64,000 bases of DNA. Origin: Myxococcales bacterium (lineage in GTDB: Bacteria; Myxococcota_A; Polyangia; Polyangiales; Houyiibacteriaceae). The notes under the pieces were generated by a model. It was not told the origin of the DNA. It ran no database searches and saw nothing but the letters and a program-made list of their open reading frames with translations. The stretch is taken from the NCBI GenBank assembly GCA_029863605.1, contig JAOTVB010000005.1, forward strand, positions 124,001 to 188,000, given 5' to 3'. Numbering within the stretch: position 1 is the first letter of the stretch; each line of letters starts with the position of its first letter. Made by a program: the position numbers and the translations under genes. Below, in pieces: positions 1-7,536 of this stretch.

Positions 1-8
1 TTCTCACG

Positions 9-209
9 ATGTCGACGACTGATAAGCGCAAGCAAAGCCTCTACTTTCCTGAATCGATGCTACACGACATCAAGCACGAATCGGCAAGGCTCGACCGCTC
101 GCTCTCATGGATCGTCCAGCGCTGCGTGAAGATCGCCCTTCCCGAGATTCGCAAGCTGCCCTCGGTCAACGATATCCCGGACTCGCCCGAGGACGTAGCA
201 AAGAAGTAA
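9..209 (+). CDS. TIGR04563-like small ribbon-helix-helix-type protein
   Basis: This 66-residue protein has the pattern I associate with the small myxobacterial TIGR04563 family: a start rich in Lys/Arg/Gln, then LYFPESMLHDIKHE and a second helix around RSLSWIVQRC. A short beta strand followed by two helices is the usual layout of a ribbon-helix-helix DNA-binding fold, so a regulatory role is possible but inferred. The ATG lies 8 bases from the window edge, so upstream signals are cut off. The next gene on the same strand starts 10 bases after its stop, suggesting co-transcription. Confidence 0.75.
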   Translation: MSTTDKRKQSLYFPESMLHDIKHESARLDRSLSWIVQRCVKIALPEIRKLPSVNDIPDSPEDVAKK

Positions 210-219
210 GCTCCCAGGC

Positions 220-1104
220 GTGGAGTACGACAGCGAGTGCTTCGTCGAGGCGGCAGACGGGACGCGTTTGTTCGTCGAGACGCTTGGAACGGGCACACCG
301 GCCATCATCCTGATCGATGGAATCGGTTGTGAAGGCTTCGCCTGGCGCTATCTGCGACCCAGGCTCGCGGCCCGCCACCGGGTCGTTCACTCGCATTTTC
401 GCGGGCATGGGCGAAGTGGGCCTCCCGTCGACCGCGATCAGCTTTCGATTGAGGACCTTGCTCGCGATCTTCGCGACGTCTGCGACCACCTAGGGATCGA
501 GAGCGCCGTCCTCGCTGCGCATTCGATGGGCGTCCAGGTAGCCCTCGAGCTCTACCGTCAGCACCCGGATCGCGTCGTCGGGCTGGTGCTGATGTGCGGG
601 ACGTTCGGGCGCATCACAACGACGTTTCACGGCACAGACCTACTCGACCAAGTGCTCCCTAGCCTCGTCCGTGCTGCGCAATCCTTTCCAGGAATGGCGC
701 GTGCGGTCTGGGGACGCATACCGGCGGCGATTGCCTTTAGGGTCGCGTGCGCCGGTCGTGAGCTCGATGCCGAACGCATTCAAGAAGAGGACTTTCAGCG
801 CTACTGGGAGCATGCCGCGCTGATGGATCCAGACATCTTTCTCCGGATGCTGCAACTGGCGGGTGAGCACGATGCTCGAGGTTTTCTCGAAGAGGTACGA
901 GCTCCGACGCTGGTCATCGCTGCGGAGCACGACACCTTCACGCCGATGGCCCTCGCTGAGGAAATGGCGGGCGCCATTCCGTACGCCGAGCTCGAGGTCA
1001 TTCCCGAAGCCAGTCACGCGGCACCTGTCGAGCAGCCGGATCGAATCGCCGAGCGGATCGAGGAATTCGTCAGTAGTCGGCTCGAAATAACTGCTGACCC
1101 ATGA
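220..1104 (+). CDS. Alpha/beta hydrolase
   Basis: A 294-residue alpha/beta-hydrolase-fold protein starting at a GTG 10 bases after the previous stop. The nucleophile elbow AHSMGVQ places the catalytic Ser at about residue 102. The likely acid is Asp238 (AAEHDTFTP) and the likely His is 266 (EASHAAPVEQP). The segment usually reading HG reads DG (DGIGCEGFAW, about 33-42). No signal peptide is seen, so it should be cytoplasmic. The substrate cannot be read from sequence; the length fits lactonase, esterase and haloperoxidase-like members. Its 3' end overlaps the convergent FHA gene by 35 bases. Confidence 0.85.
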   Translation: MEYDSECFVEAADGTRLFVETLGTGTPAIILIDGIGCEGFAWRYLRPRLAARHRVVHSHFRGHGRSGPPVDRDQLSIEDLARDLRDVCDHLGIESAVLAAHSMGVQVALELYRQHPDRVVGLVLMCGTFGRITTTFHGTDLLDQVLPSLVRAAQSFPGMARAVWGRIPAAIAFRVACAGRELDAERIQEEDFQRYWEHAALMDPDIFLRMLQLAGEHDARGFLEEVRAPTLVIAAEHDTFTPMALAEEMAGAIPYAELEVIPEASHAAPVEQPDRIAERIEEFVSSRLEITADP

Positions 1105-2176
1105 GCACGAACGTGCTCTTCGGGACGAACGATTCGTTGAGAACCCGCACGAATGTACCGTTGGAGCTGCCGAGGTCGGTGAGAAACACGTGGCCAACCT
1201 CTGAGTGAATCCGACAGTGAAGACCCGACACGTAGCCGTCCTCCGGGAAGACGACGTCGCCGCGCTCTCTTCCGAGATGAATACCCGCGGGCGGAATCGG
1301 AAAGCAGTTACCCGTCGTCTCGCGGCCAATCACGAGACAGATGCGGCCCAAAAAGCCCTGGTGCGGGCTCCCCATCAGCTGGGTGCCATCGGGTGAAGCA
1401 TCGGGGGCGGTCGGCGCTTCGAAGCGAAGAATCTCCTGGCCCACCCGAAACACACTCCCGTCGAATAGCTCGATCGGGACCTCGGCCTCGACCCTGATAT
1501 AGATCCCATTCAGGCTCTCCATGTCTCTGACCACCAGCTGGTCGCCCTCGAATCGGAACTCGCTGTGTTCAGGCGACAGATAAGCATCGTTGGCGAAGAT
1601 GCCGCCGGTGCCCCGTCCGATGAGCGTAGGCCCATCCCCGAGCGGAAACGCCTCGCCCTCGGAGCCATCTGGCTGGATGAGAATGAGCTTGGCCCGCGCG
1701 GCGCTCCGTCGTGGCGCAGCAGCCACGGCCGGGGCTGAAACTCGCTCCTCAGGAATGTCGGACCGGCGGTTGGGCGCAGGCGCAGCATCGAGATCATGGC
1801 CGCACACGTGACAGAACCGGAAGTTCTCAGGCACCTGGGCGCCGCAGTTGATGCATGGCGCCGCCGCCTCTGCGAGCGGAGCAAGCTCCTGCGGAAGTGG
1901 AGCCGCCGCCGCGGCTGGCTCGGACCGGACGGCCTGAACCGGACTAGGATCTACGTCTACCGCTCGCGCAACCGGCTCAGCTGCCGCCAGCGCCTCGGCC
2001 GCCTGCATGCGTCGCGGAGGCTTCGTGCCGGTGCCGACCTTTGGGCTCCCTCCGGGCGGCGTAGGCGCCGAAAACGATCTCGGCTTCGACGATTCACGCG
2101 GTAGCTCCGCGCCGCACCCCAGACAGAACTTGTAGTGATCCTGATTCTCTTTACTGCACCGGGAGCAGACGATCAT
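1070..2176 (-). CDS. Zinc-ribbon/FHA protein (two ribbons, two FHA domains)
   Basis: This 368-residue protein begins with a CxxC-CxxC zinc ribbon (CSRCSKE and FCLGCGAEL, residues 4-22). A Pro/Ala-rich linker leads to a second ribbon (CINCGAQV, CHVCGHDL, about 109-127). Two FHA domains follow, about 165-255 (SPEHSEF, SLNGIYI) and 280-365 (SGLHCRI, LGSSNGTF). FHA domains bind phosphothreonine peptides, so a scaffold in Ser/Thr-kinase signalling is likely. Its ATG overlaps the upstream gene's stop as ATGA, so the two are translationally coupled. A longer reading through upstream sequence in this frame is only a shadow of the partner gene. Confidence 0.85.
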   Translation of the reverse strand: MIVCSRCSKENQDHYKFCLGCGAELPRESSKPRSFSAPTPPGGSPKVGTGTKPPRRMQAAEALAAAEPVARAVDVDPSPVQAVRSEPAAAAAPLPQELAPLAEAAAPCINCGAQVPENFRFCHVCGHDLDAAPAPNRRSDIPEERVSAPAVAAAPRRSAARAKLILIQPDGSEGEAFPLGDGPTLIGRGTGGIFANDAYLSPEHSEFRFEGDQLVVRDMESLNGIYIRVEAEVPIELFDGSVFRVGQEILRFEAPTAPDASPDGTQLMGSPHQGFLGRICLVIGRETTGNCFPIPPAGIHLGRERGDVVFPEDGYVSGLHCRIHSEVGHVFLTDLGSSNGTFVRVLNESFVPKSTFVLMGQQLFRADY

Positions 2177-2961
2177 GCGGTCACCTCCACCCGAAGCAAG
2201 TTCCTTCCCAGAAACAGGTAGTCCCCGTGGCTGAGCTCGCGCTCGCCCCGGATTCGCAAGTAGGTGCCGTTCTGTGAGCCAGCATCGACCAGCTCGAGCG
2301 TGTCGCCAGACATTTCTACCCTGGCGTGACGCGGAGACATGTGCACGTCGTCCGGGAAGTTGATGTCGCAGTCTTCTCGACCGATTTCGACCGTACGCTC
2401 GTGCGCACAGCAGACGATTCCGTCCATCCCGCCCTCCAAAATCTGTGTGACTCGGAACGCACTCGGGCGCCGCGGAGACGAATAGAAGTACGTTTGGTCG
2501 GCTTCTGGCCCCGAGGAGTCTTTGGGGGTTGCGTCGACTCGAAAGAGTTGCTGGCCGCACATGAAATGGTCGCCGATCTGAATCGGTGTCGCACCACGCG
2601 TGCGGATGTATACGCCGTTCAAGCTGCCCTCGTCTCGCACGACCAGTCTGTCGCCGCGGTAGTGGAAGTTGGCGTGGTTCGGGCTGAGCCAGTTGTCGCT
2701 CGGGAAAGGAATCTGGTCGGCCTCCCGACCAGCCACGTGCTCGGTGGCCTGCAGCAGGTAGCTCAGCCCTTCTCCCATCGCCTCGTCGCCTCGAACCACG
2801 ATCAGCCTCGCCTTGCCCGGCATTTGCATGGCGCCGAAATATCTCGTTTCGAGCGTCTGTGCCTCGCTCGGTACCCCTGCGCCGCATGCTCCGCAGAACT
2901 TGTGTCCGGACGGAACTGCGCTTGCGCACTCCGTGCAGACGTAATTGCGAGCTTGCTCCAT
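2173..2961 (-). CDS. Zinc-ribbon/FHA protein, first gene of a coupled pair
   Basis: A 262-residue protein with one N-terminal zinc ribbon (CTECASAV, CGACGAGV) and two FHA-type domains. The first carries SPNHANFHYRGD and GSLNGVYIR. The second carries the clearest phosphopeptide-site pattern, IGREDCDINFP, SPRHARVEM and GSQNGTYLRI. The ATG at 2961 is preceded by a purine-rich GAGGGG stretch. Architecture and order match the downstream gene, so the pair probably arose by duplication. The partner kinase is not next door; the only kinase gene seen is near 55-57 kb. Confidence 0.85.
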   Translation of the reverse strand: MEQARNYVCTECASAVPSGHKFCGACGAGVPSEAQTLETRYFGAMQMPGKARLIVVRGDEAMGEGLSYLLQATEHVAGREADQIPFPSDNWLSPNHANFHYRGDRLVVRDEGSLNGVYIRTRGATPIQIGDHFMCGQQLFRVDATPKDSSGPEADQTYFYSSPRRPSAFRVTQILEGGMDGIVCCAHERTVEIGREDCDINFPDDVHMSPRHARVEMSGDTLELVDAGSQNGTYLRIRGERELSHGDYLFLGRNLLRVEVTA

Positions 2962-3060
2962 GCCCTAATTCCCCTCTTGGCTCGACCTTACAGTCGCAAA
3001 CCTAGAGGCAGTTGTAGGCCATCGAAACACCCCTCGTCAATGCGCACAGCCTGACTGGAA

Positions 3061-3855
3061 TCACAGCGTCGAAGGCCTGCGAGGCCTCCACTCCCGGCTG
3101 AGCGACCCATAGGCCTGTTCCAACGATTTGTGGAGGAAAAGCTCGACCAAAGTCGCTTGTGCATCGACATCGCTCTTTGCCGCAACCTCGCGCATCGCCA
3201 GCCGGAGATCAGATGGCTCGCCATCGCCTGGCTCCGTGCGGACGAAGATTTCCCCCTGCTCGCCCTCGGGCGAGAACCCCAGCACGATCAGCCTCGCCGA
3301 CTCACCCTCCCGGCTCGCCAAGCGAATCACCATGATCGTCTCGAGTGTCTGCGGGTCGGTATGCACAGGGCTCGACCCATGGGTCAAGCCGGCGATACGG
3401 CCGATGGTCTCATGTACGTTGCTGATCGTCCGGTCGAGATTCGAGAGCGCGGCATGACTCAGTGACGACGGCAGATCGGTTTTCCACGCCGTGTTGAAGC
3501 CTTGTTTGGAAAGCCACGAGCCGACCTCTTCGGCAGATGTTCCAGCAAGCGGCAAGGTCTTGAGAAGTTGTCCGTCCCGGTCGAAGAGAACCAGAGTGTA
3601 GGCACCCAGGCGAATCCCGAGGCTCTTCTCCGGGGCGCGGTGCGCGACGGCGAGCGCGCATGGCTCATCCAGCCAGACCAGGAGCTCGCCCGGCTTGGCG
3701 ATGAGGCGCGCGGCCAAGATCACCGCGTCGGTCGCGGCACGCCACTCCGTCGGCGTCACGACGCCAAGTCGATTCCAACGTTCTCCGCAGCCCGCAATCT
3801 GCACCATCGAGCAACGCTCCTCCAGCGCGACCCGAGCGTACACCGGCAATGCCAA
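3061..3855 (-). CDS. Hypothetical protein upstream of the FHA pair
   Basis: I do not recognise the family of this 264-residue protein. It has no signal peptide or membrane segment and looks like a soluble alpha/beta protein; the stretches GELLVWLDEPCALAV and IRLGAYTLVLFDRDG resemble strands of a mixed sheet. It ends 100 bases before the zinc-ribbon/FHA pair on the same strand, so it may belong to the same signalling unit. An alternative ATG lies at 3807 (MVQIAGCGERW). Its start is close to the divergent DUF72-like gene, so the two promoters share a short interval. Confidence 0.65.
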   Translation of the reverse strand: MALPVYARVALEERCSMVQIAGCGERWNRLGVVTPTEWRAATDAVILAARLIAKPGELLVWLDEPCALAVAHRAPEKSLGIRLGAYTLVLFDRDGQLLKTLPLAGTSAEEVGSWLSKQGFNTAWKTDLPSSLSHAALSNLDRTISNVHETIGRIAGLTHGSSPVHTDPQTLETIMVIRLASREGESARLIVLGFSPEGEQGEIFVRTEPGDGEPSDLRLAMREVAAKSDVDAQATLVELFLHKSLEQAYGSLSREWRPRRPSTL

Positions 3856-3929
3856 CGCTTCAATCGAGGTCTCAGTTCGCCGCTGACCACACCTTTGCTT
3901 GTAATCGCGCTGCGACTACCCTCTCGTCG

Positions 3930-4595
3930 ATGGACCTTCTTGCAGGCGCCCTTCTCGAACGACCGCCCGGCCCAAAGTACGTCTCGGCGCTTCGCTACGC
4001 AGAGCTCGCCCCGATGGCGCCACTGCCCAAGCCGACGACCCTGGCGCGCTGGCGCCGCGAGCTGCCCTCCGATTTTCAGCTCGGCCTTCGAGCACCCGAG
4101 AGCTGCTGGCGATCTTCGGACGGCCCGCTCCGACTGAGCGACGAGCTCGAACGAGGGCTCGGCTGGCTGGCGGAAGCAGCACATGCCCTCGAGGCGTCGG
4201 TCTTGGTAATCGCTACCGGCCCGGCGGTGACTACGGGAGCCCGCGATCGCCAGCGGCTTCGAGAGTACTTCGCGCGGGTGCCGAGAGCGGAAGACCGGGT
4301 GGTAGTCTGGCGGCCTTCGGGCCTTTGGGAGCCAGAATTGCGGCAAGGGATGGCGGATTCGCTTTCGGCGATCGGAGGGTTTGACGCGATCGACGACCCG
4401 GCCCCTCGCGAGGACGTTCTCTACGCCTCCCTTCGTGCCGAGGGCCTTCGACGTTCGTTTTCGCATGCTCTGCTGCTCGAGGTGCTCGAAAAGCTCGAGC
4501 ACTCCGGCGCATCACGGGCCTTCGTCTCGATCGAGTCCCGGCAGTCGTTTCGAGAGGCACAGCTGCTGCAGTCGTTGTCCGAAGGGCAGGTGTGA
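3930..4595 (+). CDS. DUF72-like protein
   Basis: A 221-residue soluble protein with features I associate with divergent DUF72 (YecE-like) proteins of myxobacteria: SALRYAELAPM near the start, VVVWRPSGLWEPEL in the middle and IESRQSFREAQLLQ near the end. DUF72 proteins fold as TIM barrels of unknown biochemical function. I start it at the ATG at 3930; an upstream ATG at 3849 would overlap the divergent gene and adds residues that do not look like the family. Its stop overlaps the GTG start of the NFACT gene (GTGA), so the two are coupled. Confidence 0.75.
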   Translation: MDLLAGALLERPPGPKYVSALRYAELAPMAPLPKPTTLARWRRELPSDFQLGLRAPESCWRSSDGPLRLSDELERGLGWLAEAAHALEASVLVIATGPAVTTGARDRQRLREYFARVPRAEDRVVVWRPSGLWEPELRQGMADSLSAIGGFDAIDDPAPREDVLYASLRAEGLRRSFSHALLLEVLEKLEHSGASRAFVSIESRQSFREAQLLQSLSEGQV

Positions 4596-5905
4596 GGGCA
4601 AAGATCGACCGTGTGGACCAACCGGAGCCTGGGCTCCTGTGCGTCACGATCAGGGTAGACGAGGCGAAAGCCGTGCTCTTACTGTCGACTCATCCGGGTG
4701 CGCTTGGGGCCGGCATCGTCGACGACCGGCCTCGCGGAGAACGCGCTGGCCAAGCGGTTTCTCAGCTTCGACGCCATGCTAAGGGCGCCGTCATCGATCG
4801 CATCGAGCAGAGCAATCGCTTCATCCGCCTCTCGCTCTCGCGCGCCGGGATCGCGCGCTTCTTGGTCTGCGCCCCCCGCAAACCACACGGGGGCTGGTGG
4901 CTCGCGGAGGCGGACGGGTCGATCGTCGTACGCTCCCCTGGTGCACGCCCCGTCAGCCTCGACGAAGACGATCACTTCCGAGAGCGGGATCTGGCGTCGC
5001 TCAGAGAGTCGGGGCAGATCGTCTTCGGCGCCCACCGGGCAGCTCGGAAGAGCCAGCTCCGCGGTCTCCTCGACAAATATCACAAGCGCCTGTCGAATAA
5101 GCGCGACGCGATCCTTCAAGACCTCGAGCGCGCAGCCCAAGCGAACGAGCTCCACGAGCGGGCGACACTCATTCTCGCGTATTCATCGGAAATTCCAGCG
5201 AATTCGACCTCATTTGAAGCCAAGACCTGGGAGGAGAATCCGCGAGCCGTCCGCATCGAGCTCGACCCTACGAAGAGCCCAACCGAGCTTGCCCAGGAGC
5301 TCTTTCAGAAGTCCAAACGCCTGAAACGAGGCCTCAACATCGCGCCCCACCGACTCGAAGCGGTCGACTCTGAGCTCGATGCGGTTGAGCGTCTCCAACA
5401 GCAGTTCGATCAAGAGGGACCGGACACCTTGGCCACCAGGCTTGCCGAGCTTGGCGTTACGACCACCTCCCCGAGGGAAGAGGCCCGTAAGCGACGACAG
5501 GCGGGCGGCCGCAATCCCTATCGCGAGTTCGTCGCGACCAACGGCGCCCAGGTCCTGGTGGGTCGGAGCGCCGCTGACAATGACCGCCTCACCCTCCGTG
5601 TCGCGAGGCCCCACGACCTTTGGCTGCACGCGCGTGGAGTCACCGGGGCACACGTGGTGGTACCGCTCGCCAAAGGAAAGTCCTGCTCGCCCGAAGCTCT
5701 GGTAGACGCTGCCACGCTGGCGGCTCACTTTAGCGATCTACGCGGCGAGCTCCTCGTGGACGTGCTCTACACGCCGCGTCGCTTTGTCCACAAGCGAAAA
5801 GGGAGCGCGATCGGATCGGTCTCGCTGGATCGCGAAAAAGTGATCGCAGTGCGCATCGAAGCCGAGCGCGTCGCCCGGTTGTTGCGAAACGAGAAGAAAG
5901 CTTAA
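4592..5905 (+). CDS. rqcH: RqcH/NFACT-family protein, divergent
   Basis: A 437-residue protein of the NFACT (FbpA/Rqc2/RqcH) family. RqcH proteins bind stalled 50S-peptidyl-tRNA complexes and add C-terminal Ala tails for quality control. The C-terminal NFACT-R domain is clear (about 313-437; DLWLHARGVTGAHVVV) and a long charged helical region (about 150-300) fits the coiled-coil arms. Two oddities: it starts directly at the strand VRAKIDRVDQPEP, without the usual first helix, and where the family carries an Asp-Arg pair this protein reads IEQSNRF (Asn75-Arg76) with a shortened loop. Usual members exceed 500 residues. The GTG start overlaps the DUF72-like stop. Confidence 0.8.
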   Translation: MRAKIDRVDQPEPGLLCVTIRVDEAKAVLLLSTHPGALGAGIVDDRPRGERAGQAVSQLRRHAKGAVIDRIEQSNRFIRLSLSRAGIARFLVCAPRKPHGGWWLAEADGSIVVRSPGARPVSLDEDDHFRERDLASLRESGQIVFGAHRAARKSQLRGLLDKYHKRLSNKRDAILQDLERAAQANELHERATLILAYSSEIPANSTSFEAKTWEENPRAVRIELDPTKSPTELAQELFQKSKRLKRGLNIAPHRLEAVDSELDAVERLQQQFDQEGPDTLATRLAELGVTTTSPREEARKRRQAGGRNPYREFVATNGAQVLVGRSAADNDRLTLRVARPHDLWLHARGVTGAHVVVPLAKGKSCSPEALVDAATLAAHFSDLRGELLVDVLYTPRRFVHKRKGSAIGSVSLDREKVIAVRIEAERVARLLRNEKKA

Positions 5906-6021
5906 ACGCCAACGCCCCAGCCAAGAGACCGGAGCGTCAGCAGACGAGTACCCCCCAAAAAGCAAGAGGGATCGCCACGACAGACTGCGCGAAGGCCCAG
6001 AAAAACCTAGGCCTTAGGCCA

Positions 6022-6066
6022 GGGGCCACCCGGAGGTGACCCCTGGGTCGACCCGAAGGTCGACCC
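6022..6066. terminator. Two tandem hairpins between convergent genes
   Basis: Two adjacent GC-rich hairpins lie between the convergent rqcH and histone-like genes. The first pairs GGGGCCACC with GGTGACCCC around CGGA (6022-6043, one mismatch). The second pairs GGGTCGACC with GGTCGACCC around CGAA (6045-6066, perfect 9 bp). Neither is followed by a clear run of T on either strand, so a bidirectional terminator is inferred from position and structure. Confidence 0.5.
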
Positions 6067-6077
6067 AACGAAGTACG

Positions 6078-6425
6078 CTATTTCTTTTTGCGCGTTGAGC
6101 GCTTCTTCGTTGCGCGCTTCTTCGTCGTGCGGCGCTTCTTGGCTGGACGGCGCTTCTTGGTTGCGCGCTTCTTCGTTGCGCGCTTCTTGGTCGTACGCCG
6201 CTTCTTGGTCGTGCGCCGCTTCTTGGTTGCGCGCTTCTTGGTCGTGCGCCGCTTCTTCGCTGGGCGGCGCTTCTTGGTTGAGCGCTTCTTCGTTGCGCGC
6301 TTCTTGGTGGTGCGCCGCTTCTTCGCTGGGCGGCGCTTTTTGGTTGCACGCTTTTTGGTCGTGCGCTTCTTTGCAGGCCGTCTCTTTTTTGCGGCCTTTT
6401 TGGTTCGTCTCTTTGCAGTCGCCAT
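6078..6425 (-). CDS. Histone H1-like Lys/Arg-rich repeat protein
   Basis: A 115-residue, extremely basic protein built from short repeats such as TTKKRATKKR and RRPAKKRR, without acidic residues after the first few codons. Such proteins resemble the C-terminal tail of eukaryotic H1 and bacterial HctB/AlgP-like proteins, and are expected to bind and compact DNA without sequence specificity. I start at the ATG at 6425 because a strong GGAGGAGG Shine-Dalgarno lies just upstream; an ATG five codons earlier would overlap that site. The tandem DNA repeats could give length variation between strains. Confidence 0.85.
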   Translation of the reverse strand: MATAKRRTKKAAKKRRPAKKRTTKKRATKKRRPAKKRRTTKKRATKKRSTKKRRPAKKRRTTKKRATKKRRTTKKRRTTKKRATKKRATKKRRPAKKRRTTKKRATKKRSTRKKK

Positions 6426-6466
6426 TTCGACCTCCTCCAAGGTGGGTCAAGATTGCAGGTGCAGGT

Positions 6467-6496
6467 ACCGTATTGTCACGTCACTTCACGTGTCAA
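6467..6496 (-). promoter_or_regulatory. Candidate sigma-70-type promoter of the histone-like gene
   Basis: On the minus strand a perfect TTGACA (6491-6496) is followed after 18 bases by TACGGT (6467-6472), about 40 bases before the ATG. A second possible -10, TATAAT, lies at 6513-6518 without a clear -35. Assignment is by eye. Confidence 0.45.
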
Positions 6497-6887
6497 GCGG
6501 AACCGCACATGAATTATACATAACTATGATGTATTTGAGCGAAAAGTTTTGCAACTACGAAGCTCAACACCTTGGAATCGTTGATGAACGTTGATCTGTC
6601 AGGCCACACTGAAAAGCTGAAGAAAGTTCGCAAAGGGGGATCACGGTTGCGATCGGTTCGGGCACTCGCGTGGAGTTTGGGGCGCTTGCACGGCCCCAAT
6701 CGCATTGCGTCGTATGCGTCCTCGGACTACATTTCCGACCGGCTGGGGAACACCCAGCTCCACTGAGAGGCGGGGACGCGCGAAGTGCGACGCTGAGGCT
6801 GGAAACAAACACTGCGCAGCGCCCGTTCAAAACCTGACGCCTGCGAGAGCAGGCGTAAGGGGACATTTTTGGCGATAAGGAGTCCCG
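6497..6887. other. Intergenic region upstream of cdnL
   Basis: I see no convincing gene here. It separates the divergent histone-like and cdnL genes and must hold the cdnL promoter, which I cannot place. A perfect 8-bp hairpin, ACGCCTGC/GCAGGCGT with a GAGA (GNRA) loop, lies at 6837-6856, 31 bases before the cdnL ATG and so probably in its leader. A short open frame at 6572-6766 has no family signal. Confidence 0.5.
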
Positions 6888-7397
6888 ATGCAGGCGGGAA
6901 CACACGAATTCAAGGTTGGCGATAAGGCCATCTACCCAAAACAAGGCGTGACCGAGGTTATCTCGATCGAGGAGCGGAAGATCGGCACCGCGAAGATGGA
7001 GTTCTACGTGCTGAGGCCACTCGACGGAAAGAACAACGACACCATCATGGTGGCGGTTGGGCAGGCTCGGAAGGTTGGGCTCAGACCCCCGATCTCAGAG
7101 ACCGACATCAAGGAGATTTTCGCGCTGCTCGAAGAGCAGCCGGTCGTGTTCGACAACCAGACCTGGAATCGTCGGTACCGCGGTTTCATGGACAAAATCA
7201 AGACGGGCTCGGTGTTCGACGTGGCCGAGGTCATGCGTGACCTCTACCGGCTGCAGGCAGAGAAGTCTCTGTCCTTCGGCGAAAAGAAAATGCTGGAGAC
7301 TGCGCGCAACCTAGTCGTGAAGGAGATCGCCGTCGCGCGATCGAGGACCGAGGAAAGCACGCAGGCCGAAATCGAGCAGATCTTCGAGAAGAACTAG
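6888..7397 (+). CDS. cdnL: CarD/CdnL-family RNA polymerase-binding regulator
   Basis: A 169-residue CarD_CdnL_TRCF-type protein. The N-terminal RNA-polymerase-interaction domain is recognisable (FKVGDKAIYPKQGVTEVISIEE, about 7-28), followed by an alpha-helical C-terminal domain with the conserved WNRRYR segment and the end FGEKKMLETARNLV. CdnL binds the polymerase beta subunit and stabilises open complexes at rRNA and other growth promoters; it is essential in Myxococcus. The length matches CdnL and there is no AT-hook extension as in CarD itself. A good Shine-Dalgarno (AAGGAG) precedes the ATG. Confidence 0.93.
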   Translation: MQAGTHEFKVGDKAIYPKQGVTEVISIEERKIGTAKMEFYVLRPLDGKNNDTIMVAVGQARKVGLRPPISETDIKEIFALLEEQPVVFDNQTWNRRYRGFMDKIKTGSVFDVAEVMRDLYRLQAEKSLSFGEKKMLETARNLVVKEIAVARSRTEESTQAEIEQIFEKN

Positions 7398-7536
7398 CTC
7401 TTCCGAGGACGCCCTGGTGTCCCTGCATGCTCTTGGATCGAGCAGCGAGGGACAGCCGCTTCCCACAGACTCGACCGAGGCCCCCCAGCCCGGCCGACCG
7501 CGCCTGATCACCGCGAACGCTAAAACGGAAACACGA

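Noticed and set aside
1070-2929. A single 619-residue minus-strand protein covering both FHA genes
   Set aside because: Its first half is an out-of-frame reading of the upstream FHA gene. The real downstream gene starts at 2176 with a zinc ribbon and an ATGA overlap.
6088-6594. Plus-strand proteins antisense to the histone-like gene
   Set aside because: Low-complexity shadows of the Lys/Arg repeats; the minus frame has the Shine-Dalgarno and the expected composition.
7417-7536. An N-terminal extension of RNase G
   Set aside because: The 40 added residues are unrelated to the family; the typical start MAKNTLLINVDIG lies at 7537.
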